A stretch of DNA of 64,000 bases from G964291335 sp964291335 (GCA_964291335.2 OZ219749.1:124001-188000); one strand, 5' to 3'; counted from the first letter of the stretch, positions 54,330 to 62,588 are shown. The notes: generated by a model not told the origin, from the letters alone. Program-made: numbers and translations.

Positions 54330-54875
54330 TTGGCAAACCGGACAGCGATTTTCATCGACGGCGCCTATATGGACCGGGTGTTGCGGGATGAGTTTGAGAA
54401 TACCCGCATCAACTATCAGGCTTTTTCAGAACGAATAGCTGGCGATTCAGACATTCTCCGCACCTATTACTACCATTGCCCTGCCTATCAAGGGAATCCG
54501 CCGACTGCTGAAGAAAGCGCAAGATATTCTTCACAAAGAGCTTTCTTTGCCTCCCTGGAAAAGCTGCCTAGATATGCAGTGCGGCTGGGCCGCTTGGCTG
54601 TCCGCTATGATCGCAACGGTCAACGCAGATTTGAGCAAAAACGGGTGGATATTCTCTTGGGGGTGGATCTAGTGCAACTGGCTGCCAAACAGAACATTCA
54701 GGACGCAATTCTGGTGGCAGGGGACAGCGACTTCATTCCGGCAATCGCAGCGGCAAAGTCTGAAGGGGTATTGGTCAAGCTATTCCACGGGGCCAGCGCC
54801 CATAATGACCTCTGGAACGAAGCAGACGAAAGGTTCCGTATTGATCAGAACCTGATTAGCTCGGTTCTACTCTGA
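54330..54875 (+). CDS. NYN-domain (PIN-like) putative ribonuclease
   Basis: This 181-residue protein is of the NYN/LabA-DUF88 group, PIN-like metal-dependent nucleases. The acidic positions are visible: Asp in TAIFIDGAYMDRVL, Asp pair in KRVDILLGVDLVQLA and Asp pair in AILVAGDSDFIPAIAAAKSE. FHGASAHNDLWNEADERF closes the fold. The start is TTG 54330 with GAGGTAGG in front. GC content is lower than the neighbours and it lies between ctaB and a duplicated fragment, so it was probably acquired. NYN proteins degrade RNA; a defence or silencing role is conceivable. Confidence 0.87.
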   Translation: MANRTAIFIDGAYMDRVLRDEFENTRINYQAFSERIAGDSDILRTYYYHCPAYQGNPPTAEESARYSSQRAFFASLEKLPRYAVRLGRLAVRYDRNGQRRFEQKRVDILLGVDLVQLAAKQNIQDAILVAGDSDFIPAIAAAKSEGVLVKLFHGASAHNDLWNEADERFRIDQNLISSVLL

Positions 54876-54913
54876 ATATTTACTGCCAGTCTTAACGTTA
54901 ACTACGCTGGTCT

Positions 54914-55023
54914 GCTTCCCGCTAAAACAGGCATCTTACTGACAGTTCAGCGCAGGTATCGCGCAGCCATTGCACTACCTCCGGGTGCAGGGGAATGCCC
55001 TCCTGATGTCGTACTGCTTCCAT
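54914..55023 (-). repeat. 110-bp duplicate of the ldh 3' end
   Basis: It matches 56568-56677 with three substitutions in 110 bases and equal length. The ldh coding strand is minus. It joins directly to the ctaB 3'-end copy at 55023/55024. Confidence 0.9.
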
Positions 55024-55299
55024 CTGCCGGTAGTATCTACCAGCGCTTTTACCGTTACCAGCATCTTCCTTTACTCGCTGGCGCTGGTGGGGCTGACCGT
55101 AATGTTTGTCGCAACGGGCGCGGTAGGTTGGGTTTATACCGCAATGGCGGTGGCCCTGGGCAGCTACTTCATCTACCTGGCCTGGCGGCTAAAGCAGCAG
55201 GAAAACCGCCGGAACGCCCGTAAATTATACCTGTACTCCCTGCTGTACCTGGGCCTGCTCTTTGTGGCAGTAATGGTAGGCAGCGCTACCGGGTGGTAG
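55024..55299 (+). pseudogene. Duplicated ctaB 3' end (second allele fragment)
   Basis: These 276 bases encode the last 91 residues of a CtaB-like protein (VVSTSAFTVTSIFLYSLALV onward, ending VGSATGW). Eight base differences from the intact gene give only three amino acid changes (Thr to Met, Ala to Val, Ser to Asn). It has no 5' part and cannot be functional. An open frame entering from the adjoining ldh fragment at 54970 is accidental. The synonymous bias means it diverged as part of a working gene, so it probably comes from a related strain's allele. Confidence 0.85.
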
Positions 55300-55444
55300 A
55301 GAGAGCAAAGTAGAAGGAACCCAGAGGCTGGACCGTGATTAAGAAGGGTTGCTGATAAGTTTGGCTGCCAGAGCTCCAAGGCGGTTCTGAAACCTGCCCT
55401 CCGGAGCTCGACTTTCTGGACGCCGTCAGAAGGGGCGGAAGGAA

Positions 55445-55627
55445 TTATGGACGGACCCGCCGGCCTTTTATCCGGGCTTGCAGCGCTTCCTCGTTAGCCT
55501 TCTGAGCTGCCTTGCGTGCGGCAGTTACCATTTCTTTAGTAACGCGCCGGGGCTTGTTGAATTTGGAGTTTGCAAGAGCGTCGCTGCCTGCGTCTCTAAT
55601 CATTGAACGTCTCGTGATAGTCTTCAT
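55445..55627 (-). CDS. Small basic protein overlapping the SDH-type proteinase gene
   Basis: This 60-residue Arg/Lys-rich helical protein (MKTITRRSMIRDAGSDALAN start, VTKEMVTAARKAAQKANEEA helix, ending GRRVRP) has an excellent SD (GAAGGAGGA). It begins 32 bp inside the 3' end of the upstream proteinase gene. The two are therefore translated as a pair. No family is recognised. It might be a substrate, an adaptor or an antitoxin-like partner of the proteinase; this is inference from the overlap. Confidence 0.6.
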   Translation of the reverse strand: MKTITRRSMIRDAGSDALANSKFNKPRRVTKEMVTAARKAAQKANEEALQARIKGRRVRP

Positions 55628-56534
55628 TCTCTCCTCCTTCAGCCACAATGTCCTGAGCATTATTTGCATTTTGGCCGTCATTCTCGGGCGCAGCAAATAT
55701 GACGGGAGACTCTTGCTCTCGGATTACTCTGTGGCAAAGCTCTTCCAATCGCAGAGGTATTGGTTCCGCTATGCTTAAACCAATGCGCTTGGCCTCATCA
55801 ATATCTATTATATAACCATGATCCGGGTATCCCCAGACCAACTGATCTACAATGTCTTCGGTATCTCCTTCCGGGAGTGGACTCCACCGGCGCATCGTCT
55901 CTCTGGCATAATTCTGGCTAACTTCCAAATGACGGGACGCTTCACCCAGTTCTCTATAGTTTACTGACTGATACAACGGATTCGCAATGGGATAAAGCAA
56001 CTCCCTTACGTGATCGAAGGTATGGGCAACATCCATGCCGGTACGCGGAAGCAGGTACAGCATCATTAAATCAAAGGTTTCTACGCAATAAGTTCGTAAG
56101 AACTCCATCCCCTTCACTATTTCCAGCGGAGAGCGTCGGCCAGAGCCGCTGGTAAGGTCGGGCACTTGAGGGTCCAGGGGGCCTAATTCGCCAAACTTGC
56201 CTAAGAATATCCGGTCAGCGGCAAGCGCGATTAGCGTTGCGGCACTTTTGGCTTGATCAGGAACTATCACATTCAGATGACTGCATTTTTCTCTCAACCC
56301 TTTGGCAATGAGAAACGCACATTCAATAGAACCTCCTAACGAATTCACTATCAATGATAAGCTTTTTTGCTCGCCAATGTTGTCCAAGACGCGTCGGGTT
56401 TCTATGAAACTCCTATCATCAATATAGGCACTCAAAGAGATCACAGGGTGTTTCATTATATTAGCCAGGCGAAACAAGGGATCCTTAATGGCCTCTGCCC
56501 CAGCAAGCTGTTCCATGTCATTTCCTGAATTCAT
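55596..56534 (-). CDS. Serine dehydrogenase proteinase family (SDH/ClpP-like) protein
   Basis: This 312-residue protein of the SDH proteinase family has a ClpP/crotonase fold. Marks are ISLSAYIDDRSFIETRRVLD, LSLIVNSLGGSIECAFLIAK as oxyanion segment, VIVPDQAKSAATLIALAADR with the presumed nucleophile Ser 97, and LGKFGELGPLDPQVPD. The C-terminal half (about 150-280) is helical, and the last 30 residues are acidic. No signal peptide is present, so it is probably cytosolic. It overlaps the small basic gene by 32 bp. Lower GC and location in the ctaB-ldh hotspot suggest transfer. Members are frequent in mobile islands. Confidence 0.85.
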   Translation of the reverse strand: MNSGNDMEQLAGAEAIKDPLFRLANIMKHPVISLSAYIDDRSFIETRRVLDNIGEQKSLSLIVNSLGGSIECAFLIAKGLREKCSHLNVIVPDQAKSAATLIALAADRIFLGKFGELGPLDPQVPDLTSGSGRRSPLEIVKGMEFLRTYCVETFDLMMLYLLPRTGMDVAHTFDHVRELLYPIANPLYQSVNYRELGEASRHLEVSQNYARETMRRWSPLPEGDTEDIVDQLVWGYPDHGYIIDIDEAKRIGLSIAEPIPLRLEELCHRVIREQESPVIFAAPENDGQNANNAQDIVAEGGENEDYHETFND

Positions 56535-56567
56535 TCGTTATACCCCCTGGCTTACTTCTTATTAAGG

Positions 56568-56677
56568 GCTTCCCGCTAAAACAGGCATTTTACTGACAGT
56601 TCAGCGCAGGTATCGCGCAGCCATTGCACTACCTCCGGGTGCAGGGGAATGCCCTCCTGCCGTCGTACTGCTTCCAT
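56568..56677 (-). repeat. 110-bp ldh 3' end, intact copy
   Basis: This is the counterpart of 54914-55023, 107 of 110 positions identical. It contains the TAG stop of ldh (56576-56578). Confidence 0.9.
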
Positions 56678-57652
56678 TTCCGCCTCGGGCTGGCCGGCCA
56701 CCAGCACCCGGTCGTGGCCGGGAGCCGGCCTGGTGCTCTTCATCATCCGCAGCCAGCCATCCATCTCATCTTTGAAATGCTCCGGGTCATCAAAGCCGGC
56801 AATGTTATAGGCCGCCACGTAATGGCCGAAGTTAGGGCGGCCCGGTACGGCCCCATAGCCGAAACCGGTAAGCACTCCGGCAAAAATATCCACTACGCAG
56901 GCCAGGCCGTAGCCCTTGTGGGAACCCAGTTCCCGGGTTGCGCCCACCGGGAGCAGATGATAGGTTTCCGGAACCGGCATTTCCTCCATAATCGGCGTGC
57001 CATCGGCAGCAGCCAGCCAACCAGGCTCCAGGTCGGCGCCCAGACGGCGGGCAATTTCAATCTTGTTCTGAGCCACCGAACTGGTGGCGGCATCGAACAC
57101 GAAGGGGGGTTCATGGCGCGCCGGCACTGCCACCGCTATCGGGTTAGTACCCAGCCGGGGTTCGGCACCAAAGGTCGGCACCATTCGCGGCGGGGCGCTG
57201 GTCATGCAGATGCCAATCATGTCGTGTTCCAGGGCCAACATGGCGTGGTACGAGGCCATGCCCAAGTGACGGGAGTTGCCGATGGTTACCATACCGACGC
57301 CGGATTCCCGGGCCTTGCCAATAGCAATGTCCATAGCCCTGGGAGTTACAATTGTACCCAGGCCCCGATCCGAGTCAACGCTGGCGGTGCTGGCCGTTTC
57401 CCGGACGATGCTGATGTTGGGCCTGGGGTTAATTTCGCCGCGCTGGTAGCCGCCCAGATAACTGCGCAGCATATTGGAAACCCCGTGGCTGTCCACGCCC
57501 CGCAGGTCAGCCAGCACCAGCACGTCGGCCCCCAGCAGAGCATCCTCGGGCGGGACGCCAACTTTCTCGAAGATGGCGGCAACTACCGATTTAAGGTCGT
57601 CGCCCGAAACAGGAACAGCTTCATCCAGGTTAACGCGGAATCGCGGCAGCAC
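56576..57652 (-). CDS. Ldh family (malate/L-lactate dehydrogenase type 2) oxidoreductase
   Basis: This 358-residue NAD(P)-dependent oxidoreductase is of the Ldh2/YlbC family, unrelated to Rossmann-fold LDH. Marks are VLADLRGVDSHGVSNMLRSY with the catalytic His, IGKARESGVGMVTIGNSRHL, GMASYHAMLALEHDMIGICM, RLGTNPIAVAVPA and ELGSHKGYGLACVVDIFAGV. It reduces or oxidises 2-oxo/2-hydroxy acids such as malate, lactate or sulfolactate. Start is GTG 57652 with AAGGGGG upstream. Its 3' end is the right boundary of the duplicated hotspot. An alpha/beta hydrolase gene lies 47 bp upstream, probably the same operon. Confidence 0.9.
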   Translation of the reverse strand: MLPRFRVNLDEAVPVSGDDLKSVVAAIFEKVGVPPEDALLGADVLVLADLRGVDSHGVSNMLRSYLGGYQRGEINPRPNISIVRETASTASVDSDRGLGTIVTPRAMDIAIGKARESGVGMVTIGNSRHLGMASYHAMLALEHDMIGICMTSAPPRMVPTFGAEPRLGTNPIAVAVPARHEPPFVFDAATSSVAQNKIEIARRLGADLEPGWLAAADGTPIMEEMPVPETYHLLPVGATRELGSHKGYGLACVVDIFAGVLTGFGYGAVPGRPNFGHYVAAYNIAGFDDPEHFKDEMDGWLRMMKSTRPAPGHDRVLVAGQPEAEMEAVRRQEGIPLHPEVVQWLRDTCAELSVKCLF

Positions 57653-57699
57653 GATACCCCCTTTAATCCAACGCCGACTTATCGGCCCAAAGCGGCAGC

Positions 57700-58482
57700 C
57701 TACAGGAAGGACCGGGCCGCTTGCAGGAACTTTTCGGTCTGCTCCATCTGGGGCAAGTGGCCGCAGCGGTCAATTACCACCAGCTCCGAACCCGGTATGG
57801 CCTGCTGGAACAAGTAGCCGCATTCCACCGGCGCTATCCGGTCTTCCCGGCCCCAGAGGATGCGGGCAGGTATGTTTACCCGCGCCAAACGGGGAGCCAG
57901 ACTGGGGCTGTGCATATAAGGCTTCCAGCAGATACGCACTGCCATTTCCCGGTTGCGCTCCAGTATGGCCAACTGCTCCGGAGTGGGCGCCTGACCGAAA
58001 ACCTGGTCATACTCCGGGGCCTGCGCCGGGTCGTGAAACAGCAGGTCAATGACCTGGGCCGGCGTAATAATGAAAACGTCGGCAATTTCCCCATCATTGG
58101 GTTTAATGCCCACCGGGCCTACCAGCAGCAGCTTGCTGAAAACCGGCCCGGCAGCCGCGACCATTTCCGCGGCCAGCCAACCGCCCATGGAAAAGCCCAT
58201 GGCGCGACAGCCGGCAATGCCCAGCCGCTCTACCAGCCAGTTGTAAAAGCAGGCCAGATCGTGCATCGTTTCCAGCCATTCAGGCCGTTCCGAGGCTTCA
58301 AAGCCGGGGTGGGAAGGCAGGTACACGGTAAAGCGCTCCGCCAGGGCATCCAGGTAGCGCAGCCAGCCACCGCTGCCGCCGGCTCCGTGCAGCACCAGCA
58401 GCGGGTCTCCGGAGCCCGCCTTCAGCAATTGTATCTGCGCGCCCCCTACCTCTACCATCTCTTCCGCGTAGTTCACCGGCAT
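57700..58482 (-). CDS. Alpha/beta hydrolase
   Basis: This 260-residue alpha/beta-hydrolase-fold enzyme has oxyanion motif LLVLHGAGGSGG and nucleophile elbow RAMGFSMGGWLAAE with the catalytic Ser. The acid is in PARILWGREDRIAP and the His in VVIDRCGHLPQMEQ. The lid domain (about 130-190) is helical. This pattern is common for C-C hydrolases or esterases acting on aromatic or carboxylate degradation products. ATG 58482 has GAGGAGG in front. A promoter overlaps the first unit of the repeat array upstream. The Ldh-type gene follows after 47 bp, suggesting one catabolic operon. Confidence 0.9.
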   Translation of the reverse strand: MPVNYAEEMVEVGGAQIQLLKAGSGDPLLVLHGAGGSGGWLRYLDALAERFTVYLPSHPGFEASERPEWLETMHDLACFYNWLVERLGIAGCRAMGFSMGGWLAAEMVAAAGPVFSKLLLVGPVGIKPNDGEIADVFIITPAQVIDLLFHDPAQAPEYDQVFGQAPTPEQLAILERNREMAVRICWKPYMHSPSLAPRLARVNIPARILWGREDRIAPVECGYLFQQAIPGSELVVIDRCGHLPQMEQTEKFLQAARSFL

Positions 58483-58520
58483 ATTTTTACGGCCTCCTCA
58501 CAAAGCCTGGCTGTGGCACA

Positions 58521-58549
58521 ATCCTACCTGCCGCCAGCCTTAAGGTCAA
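58521..58549 (-). promoter_or_regulatory. Possible promoter of the hydrolase-ldh operon, overlapping repeat 1
   Basis: On the minus strand TTGACC (58544-58549, inside the first repeat) and TAGGAT (58521-58526) are 17 bp apart. The start codon is at 58482. Confidence 0.35.
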
Positions 58550-58712
58550 CTTTTGGTCGTGGAAAGCTCGCTTGGCCTTGTCCAAGCCTGCGTTATTAAG
58601 GTGCCGCCAGCCTTAAGGTCAACTTTTGGTCGTGGAAAGGCTGCTGGTGCCATCGGAATACACGGCGCCGGCCCAGCCGCCAGCCTTAAGGTCAACTTTT
58701 GGTCGTTGAAAA
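58530..58712 (+). CRISPR. CRISPR-like mini-array: three 37-bp repeats, two 36-bp spacers
   Basis: Repeats lie at 58530-58566, 58603-58639 and 58676-58712, with exact 73-bp period. The first two are identical. The third differs only at its 3' end (GTTGAAAA for GTGGAAAG), as terminal repeats often do. The unit starts GCCGCCAGCCTTAAGGTCAA and ends TTTTGGTCGTGGAAAG; it holds a CCTTAAGG palindrome, and the GAAAG end resembles type I/III handles. The spacers (58567-58602, 58640-58675) are unrelated to each other and equal in length. No cas gene is in the window. Phased regulatory repeats (73 bp is about seven helical turns) are the main alternative. Confidence 0.55.
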
Positions 58713-58812
58713 GGTATGCCCGGCCTGCGCCGCCGGCGATACTATGGTAAATTGTCCCTGACCGGCGCCGCAAAGGAACCGTGGCCGGCCAAACGGGTAC
58801 TGGGGTATTTCC

Positions 58813-59823
58813 TTGAATGCCAGGGCCGCAATAGTCGGAACTACCACCTGGGGCACTACGCTGGGCCTGCTGCTGGCCCGGCGCCGGACACCGGTTACCC
58901 TGCTGGCGAGAACGGAGGCGGAGGCGGCTGTCCTGAACGCGCATCGGGAGAACCGCCGCTTTTTGCCGGGCATTCCCTTTCCCGGGGAACTGAAGGTGGC
59001 AAGCGACCCGCAGCGAGCATTGGCCGGGGTCGGCCTGGTCATTCTGGCGGTGCCCTCGGAGCGTTTCCGTCAGAACATTCGGCGGGTAGTCGGCTGTCTG
59101 CCGGCTGACGCCATTGTCGTCAGCGCCTCCAAGGGGCTGGAGTTGCCCGGCGGCCGGCGCATGAGCCAGGTTCTGGAAGAAGAGCTGCCCGCGGCCCTCC
59201 ATTCCGGCATTTGCGTTTTATCCGGCCCCAACCTGGCCCGGGAAATCGCCCAGGAGAAGCCGGCGGCAACGGTGGTGGCTGCCAGAAAGCCGAGCCGGGC
59301 GGCAGCGGTGCAGGATATGCTGATGTCCGCCACTTTCCGGGTTTATACCAGCGATGACGTTGTGGGAGTGGAGTTGGGCGGCGCCCTGAAGAACATCATT
59401 GCCCTGGGCGCCGGCCTGGCTGACGGTCTGGAACTGGGCGCAAACAGCAAATCTACGCTGATTACCCGGGGGCTGGCGGAAATAGCCCGCCTGGGCGCCG
59501 CAGCCGGCGCCCAATACCAAACCTTTGCCGGCCTTGCCGGGTTGGGCGACCTGGTAGCCACCTGCAACAGCCCGCTTAGCCGCAATCGCTACACTGGCGA
59601 ACAGTTGGCCCGAGGCCGTACCTGGCGGCAAATTCGGGATTCGATGCAGAACGTGGTAGAGGGTGTCAACACCACCGGCGCAGCCCTGGACATGGCGGAA
59701 GGGTTGGGGGTGGAAATGCCCATTGCCCGGGCAACTTATCGGGTTCTGTTTGAGGGTTTGCCCCCCGGAGAGGCCATCGCCGAGCTTATGGGCCGCCCGC
59801 CCCACGCTGAATGGTATGATTAG
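58813..59823 (+). CDS. gpsA: Glycerol-3-phosphate dehydrogenase [NAD(P)+]
   Basis: This 336-residue enzyme makes sn-glycerol 3-phosphate from dihydroxyacetone phosphate for phospholipid synthesis. The dinucleotide motif is VGTTTWGTTLGLLLARR, an unusual replacement of GxGxxG. VILAVPSERFRQNIRRV, SASKGLELPGGRRMSQVLEE, LSGPNLAREIA and VELGGALKNIIALGAGLADG, with the catalytic Lys, follow. NSKSTLITRGLAEIARLGAA, FAGLAGLGDLVATCNSPLSR and RNRYTGEQLARGR complete the family. Start appears to be TTG 58813, as no in-frame ATG is close; its SD is weak. The CRISPR-like array lies 100 bp upstream. Confidence 0.93.
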   Translation: MNARAAIVGTTTWGTTLGLLLARRRTPVTLLARTEAEAAVLNAHRENRRFLPGIPFPGELKVASDPQRALAGVGLVILAVPSERFRQNIRRVVGCLPADAIVVSASKGLELPGGRRMSQVLEEELPAALHSGICVLSGPNLAREIAQEKPAATVVAARKPSRAAAVQDMLMSATFRVYTSDDVVGVELGGALKNIIALGAGLADGLELGANSKSTLITRGLAEIARLGAAAGAQYQTFAGLAGLGDLVATCNSPLSRNRYTGEQLARGRTWRQIRDSMQNVVEGVNTTGAALDMAEGLGVEMPIARATYRVLFEGLPPGEAIAELMGRPPHAEWYD

Positions 59824-59947
59824 CCGCTGTCCGGTTCTTCAATCGGCAAAGGCTGCGCCAGCATGGAATTGAGGCCGGTGTTGGCCGGGGGAAATGGCTG
59901 CTTTACCGCCTCGACGGGGACGGCGCGGCGCGGAAAGCGAGGCCGGT

Positions 59948-60406
59948 TCAGGGGCGCCGCAGTTTGGTCATCCCTTCTTCCAGGGCCGTAAAAGGCAGCA
60001 GGGCGCACTTAATGCGCACCGGGTATTGACGCACCACCTGCAAAGCCGCCAGGTCGCGCAATTGCTCCAGCGGGCCTTCCGATAGAACCCGGCCCTGCAT
60101 CAGCTCGCGAAACAAACCGGCCAACTTCCCCAGCTCCGCCGGAGTTTTACCCTCCATCCCCACCGCCAGCATGGACGCCGAGGCCTGGATGATGGAGCAA
60201 CCCCGGGCTTGCGAGAACACCCGGGCAACCCGGCCGTCATCCCCCAACTTGATGCGCAAGGTAACCTCATCGCCGCAAAAAGGGTTGAACTCGTGCGCCT
60301 CCACATCGGCCCGGCTCAAGGGGGCCCGATGCCGGGGGTTGCGAAAATGGTCCATAATCGCGGCCCCGTACAGGCCGTCAAAAGTAACATCAGAAAACTG
60401 GGCCAT
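59948..60406 (-). CDS. sufU: SufU/IscU-like iron-sulfur cluster assembly scaffold
   Basis: This protein of about 152 residues is of the SufU/NifU-N family, which receives sulfur from SufS and assembles Fe-S clusters. The three conserved Cys are in NPFCGDEVTLRI, ARGCSIIQASASMLAVGM and RIKCALLPFTALEEGM, with the Asp following the first Cys. The start segment LYGAAIMDHFRNPRHRAPLS is typical. ATG 60406 is taken as start; a frame to 60460 has no SD. Other suf genes are not next to it, so the partner SufS may lie elsewhere or upstream of the window. Confidence 0.9.
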   Translation of the reverse strand: MAQFSDVTFDGLYGAAIMDHFRNPRHRAPLSRADVEAHEFNPFCGDEVTLRIKLGDDGRVARVFSQARGCSIIQASASMLAVGMEGKTPAELGKLAGLFRELMQGRVLSEGPLEQLRDLAALQVVRQYPVRIKCALLPFTALEEGMTKLRRP

Positions 60407-60824
60407 ATGCTGCTGGGTCTGACCTGAATTAGCCGGCTGGCCGGCGCAATTAACCGCCAAGTTTCAGCTTACCACAGATGATTGCCGGTTGGCATAAATA
60501 TAAGGGCGGCTCCGCCCGACAATCACATTGCAGGGTCTGATATCGCTGCATTCCTGAAAACAGAAATGTTGCCGGGCTTGCCCGGTCAGGCGCAGCAGCC
60601 TTCGCTCTTCTGGGGAATCGGCGTCTCCCTGTAACTGACCGGAAACGCCTGGGCATCTTCAGACGCGCCTTCGGAGGGGCTGCTTTGCGAAAACTGCTTC
60701 AATTGCGTCAACCATTCTGCTAGCGCATTTTGCCGAACAGAGCATAAAGTTAATCGGAAAGTTCATCGGTTAATTTGCGCCGGCCGGGCCTGCGTCGGTG
60801 TTGGCTGGTGTGAGGAGGGGTGGT
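60407..60824. other. Intergenic region between divergent genes
   Basis: This gap of about 418 bp between the sufU-like gene and the binding lipoprotein shows no credible gene, repeat or strong promoter. Confidence 0.4.
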
Positions 60825-62588
60825 ATGACGCATCGTTCTAATCTGATTAAAATACTGATCGCCGGGTTGTTAACGCTGCTGGTGTTGACAGCCTGCTCGC
60901 GAGCGGAGGAGCCGCCGGCAGCGCCGGCCGCCGCCGAGGTTGCAGCCCCGGAAGCTCCGGCCGAGGTTCCGGCCCCGGCCAAAGTTGAGGTTGCGGCCAC
61001 GGCAATGCCGGAGGCTGCCGAGCCCCCGGCATTGACGGACCTGGCCGCTGAAGGTGTTGATGAGCGACGGGGCGGCTATATTACGGTAGGCAGTTCCGCC
61101 GGTTTCACCCATTTGGACATTCACCAGGAAGACCAGGAATCGCTGGCCGTTATGGGGCCCGGTTTGGCTTACAGCCGCTTGCTGCGAATCAGCTCCGGCG
61201 AGGAAGGCATTATGCCCAGCCTGGCGCTGGAGTGCGACCTTTGCCGGAGCTGGGAATTGCAGCCGGACATGGCCTACGAGTTCAAGCTGCGGCCCGACGT
61301 TACCTGGCACCAGATTGCGCCGGTGAGTGGCCGGCCGTTGGTTGCTGAAGACCTGGCCTACAGCTATGGGCGGATGCGGCAACCCGGCTGGCCCGGCGCC
61401 GACCGGTTCGCCAACCGGGGCATCGGCGAAATTATCGCCGTTGACGACCATACGCTGCGGGTAGAATTGGAGTTCGTGGACAGCGATGCCCTTCTGGCCC
61501 TGGCCGACGGCCACAGCAAGATTGTGGCCCAGGAAGTGGTAGAGCGATTCGGCGACTTGAAAAGGGCCCCGATAATCGGCACCGGCCCCTGGGTCTGGGA
61601 ACGAACCCACCGCCAGGTTGGTATGGACTTCAGCCGCAACCCGGACTATTTCCTGAAGGGACAGCCCTATATGGATGGAATATCGGTCAAATCCGTAAGT
61701 GTACCGAACGATTCCTACCTGTCTCAGCCGGATCGGGTAGCGCTGCTGCAAGGCGGCCAGATTGACGCCACCGTGGTGCCGCCCACCGATTGGGAACGGC
61801 TGCGCGAGACCAGTGGAGAGTTTAACGCCCGCTTGTCGCAGCGCCCGGAAATCGGCGTAGTAATGTACCTCAATACCCGGGAATACCCCTTAAACCAGTT
61901 GCCGCTGCGCCAGGCCATCTTCAAGGCCATGGATCCCTGGGAGTACGTGGATATTGACTGGGCAGGGCAGGGCAATGTAGGTCTGGGTATGCCAAGCATT
62001 GGCCCGGACTGGCAGCTAAGCCGCGATGAAATCCATGACGATTACCTGGCTTCCCCCAGTGAAGCCCGGGACATTCTGGAACAGGCCGGTATCCACTCCC
62101 CGCTGCCGGTGGAACTGGCGGTGCCCAACCTGGGCCCCCACTACCTGGCTCTGGGCCGGCAGGCAGCTGAAGACCTGGAGAAGGTGGGCTTTGCCCCCAG
62201 GCTGCGCCCGGTATCTCCTAACTACTGGAAGCGACATTTGGCCGGGCAGGAGCGGGATTTCCAGATTTCCCTGGGGCCGGTTCCGCCTCATCCCACCACT
62301 AACGGATACCTGTACGCCCTGCTGCACAGCCAGGGACCCAGGAATATTATCGGCCATGCCGACCCCAAACTGGACCAGCTGATTGAACAGCAGGCCAGGG
62401 AATTGAACCCGGCGCAGCGCCGGGAACAGTTGCTTGACCTGCAACGCCATGTCCTGAAACAGGGGTATATGTTCAGCCCGGTAACCGGGTCTTATCGGTG
62501 GGTATTCAACTGGGACGTTAAGGACTTTTACCCCAATATGGCTCTGTCGGAATACCACTACTGGGCCGATGTGTGGCTGGAACGCTGA
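60825..62588 (+). CDS. Extracellular solute-binding lipoprotein, family 5 (oligopeptide type)
   Basis: This 587-residue substrate-binding protein is of the SBP_bac_5 family (OppA/DppA-like). A signal sequence KILIAGLLTLLVLTAC gives a lipobox with Cys near 25. A long Ala/Pro/Glu-rich linker tethers it to the membrane. Family segments are LALECDLCRSWELQPDMAYE, FKLRPDVTWH, YMDGISVKSV and VVMYLNTREYPLNQLPLRQA. Start ATG 60825 has GAGGAGGGG upstream. No permease or ATPase genes follow before the terminator at 62622, so it is an orphan receptor that would work with a transporter encoded elsewhere. Confidence 0.9.
   Translation: MTHRSNLIKILIAGLLTLLVLTACSRAEEPPAAPAAAEVAAPEAPAEVPAPAKVEVAATAMPEAAEPPALTDLAAEGVDERRGGYITVGSSAGFTHLDIHQEDQESLAVMGPGLAYSRLLRISSGEEGIMPSLALECDLCRSWELQPDMAYEFKLRPDVTWHQIAPVSGRPLVAEDLAYSYGRMRQPGWPGADRFANRGIGEIIAVDDHTLRVELEFVDSDALLALADGHSKIVAQEVVERFGDLKRAPIIGTGPWVWERTHRQVGMDFSRNPDYFLKGQPYMDGISVKSVSVPNDSYLSQPDRVALLQGGQIDATVVPPTDWERLRETSGEFNARLSQRPEIGVVMYLNTREYPLNQLPLRQAIFKAMDPWEYVDIDWAGQGNVGLGMPSIGPDWQLSRDEIHDDYLASPSEARDILEQAGIHSPLPVELAVPNLGPHYLALGRQAAEDLEKVGFAPRLRPVSPNYWKRHLAGQERDFQISLGPVPPHPTTNGYLYALLHSQGPRNIIGHADPKLDQLIEQQARELNPAQRREQLLDLQRHVLKQGYMFSPVTGSYRWVFNWDVKDFYPNMALSEYHYWADVWLER

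Noticed and set aside
54970..55299. 109-codon frame presented as a CtaB-like small protein
   Set aside because: Its start lies in the antisense ldh fragment and the rest is the duplicated ctaB 3' end, so the frame is an accident of the junction.
58546..59202. Minus-strand frame containing repeated STFGRGK-like peptides
   Set aside because: The repeats come from the 37-bp DNA repeats read in frame by chance; most of the frame is antisense to gpsA.
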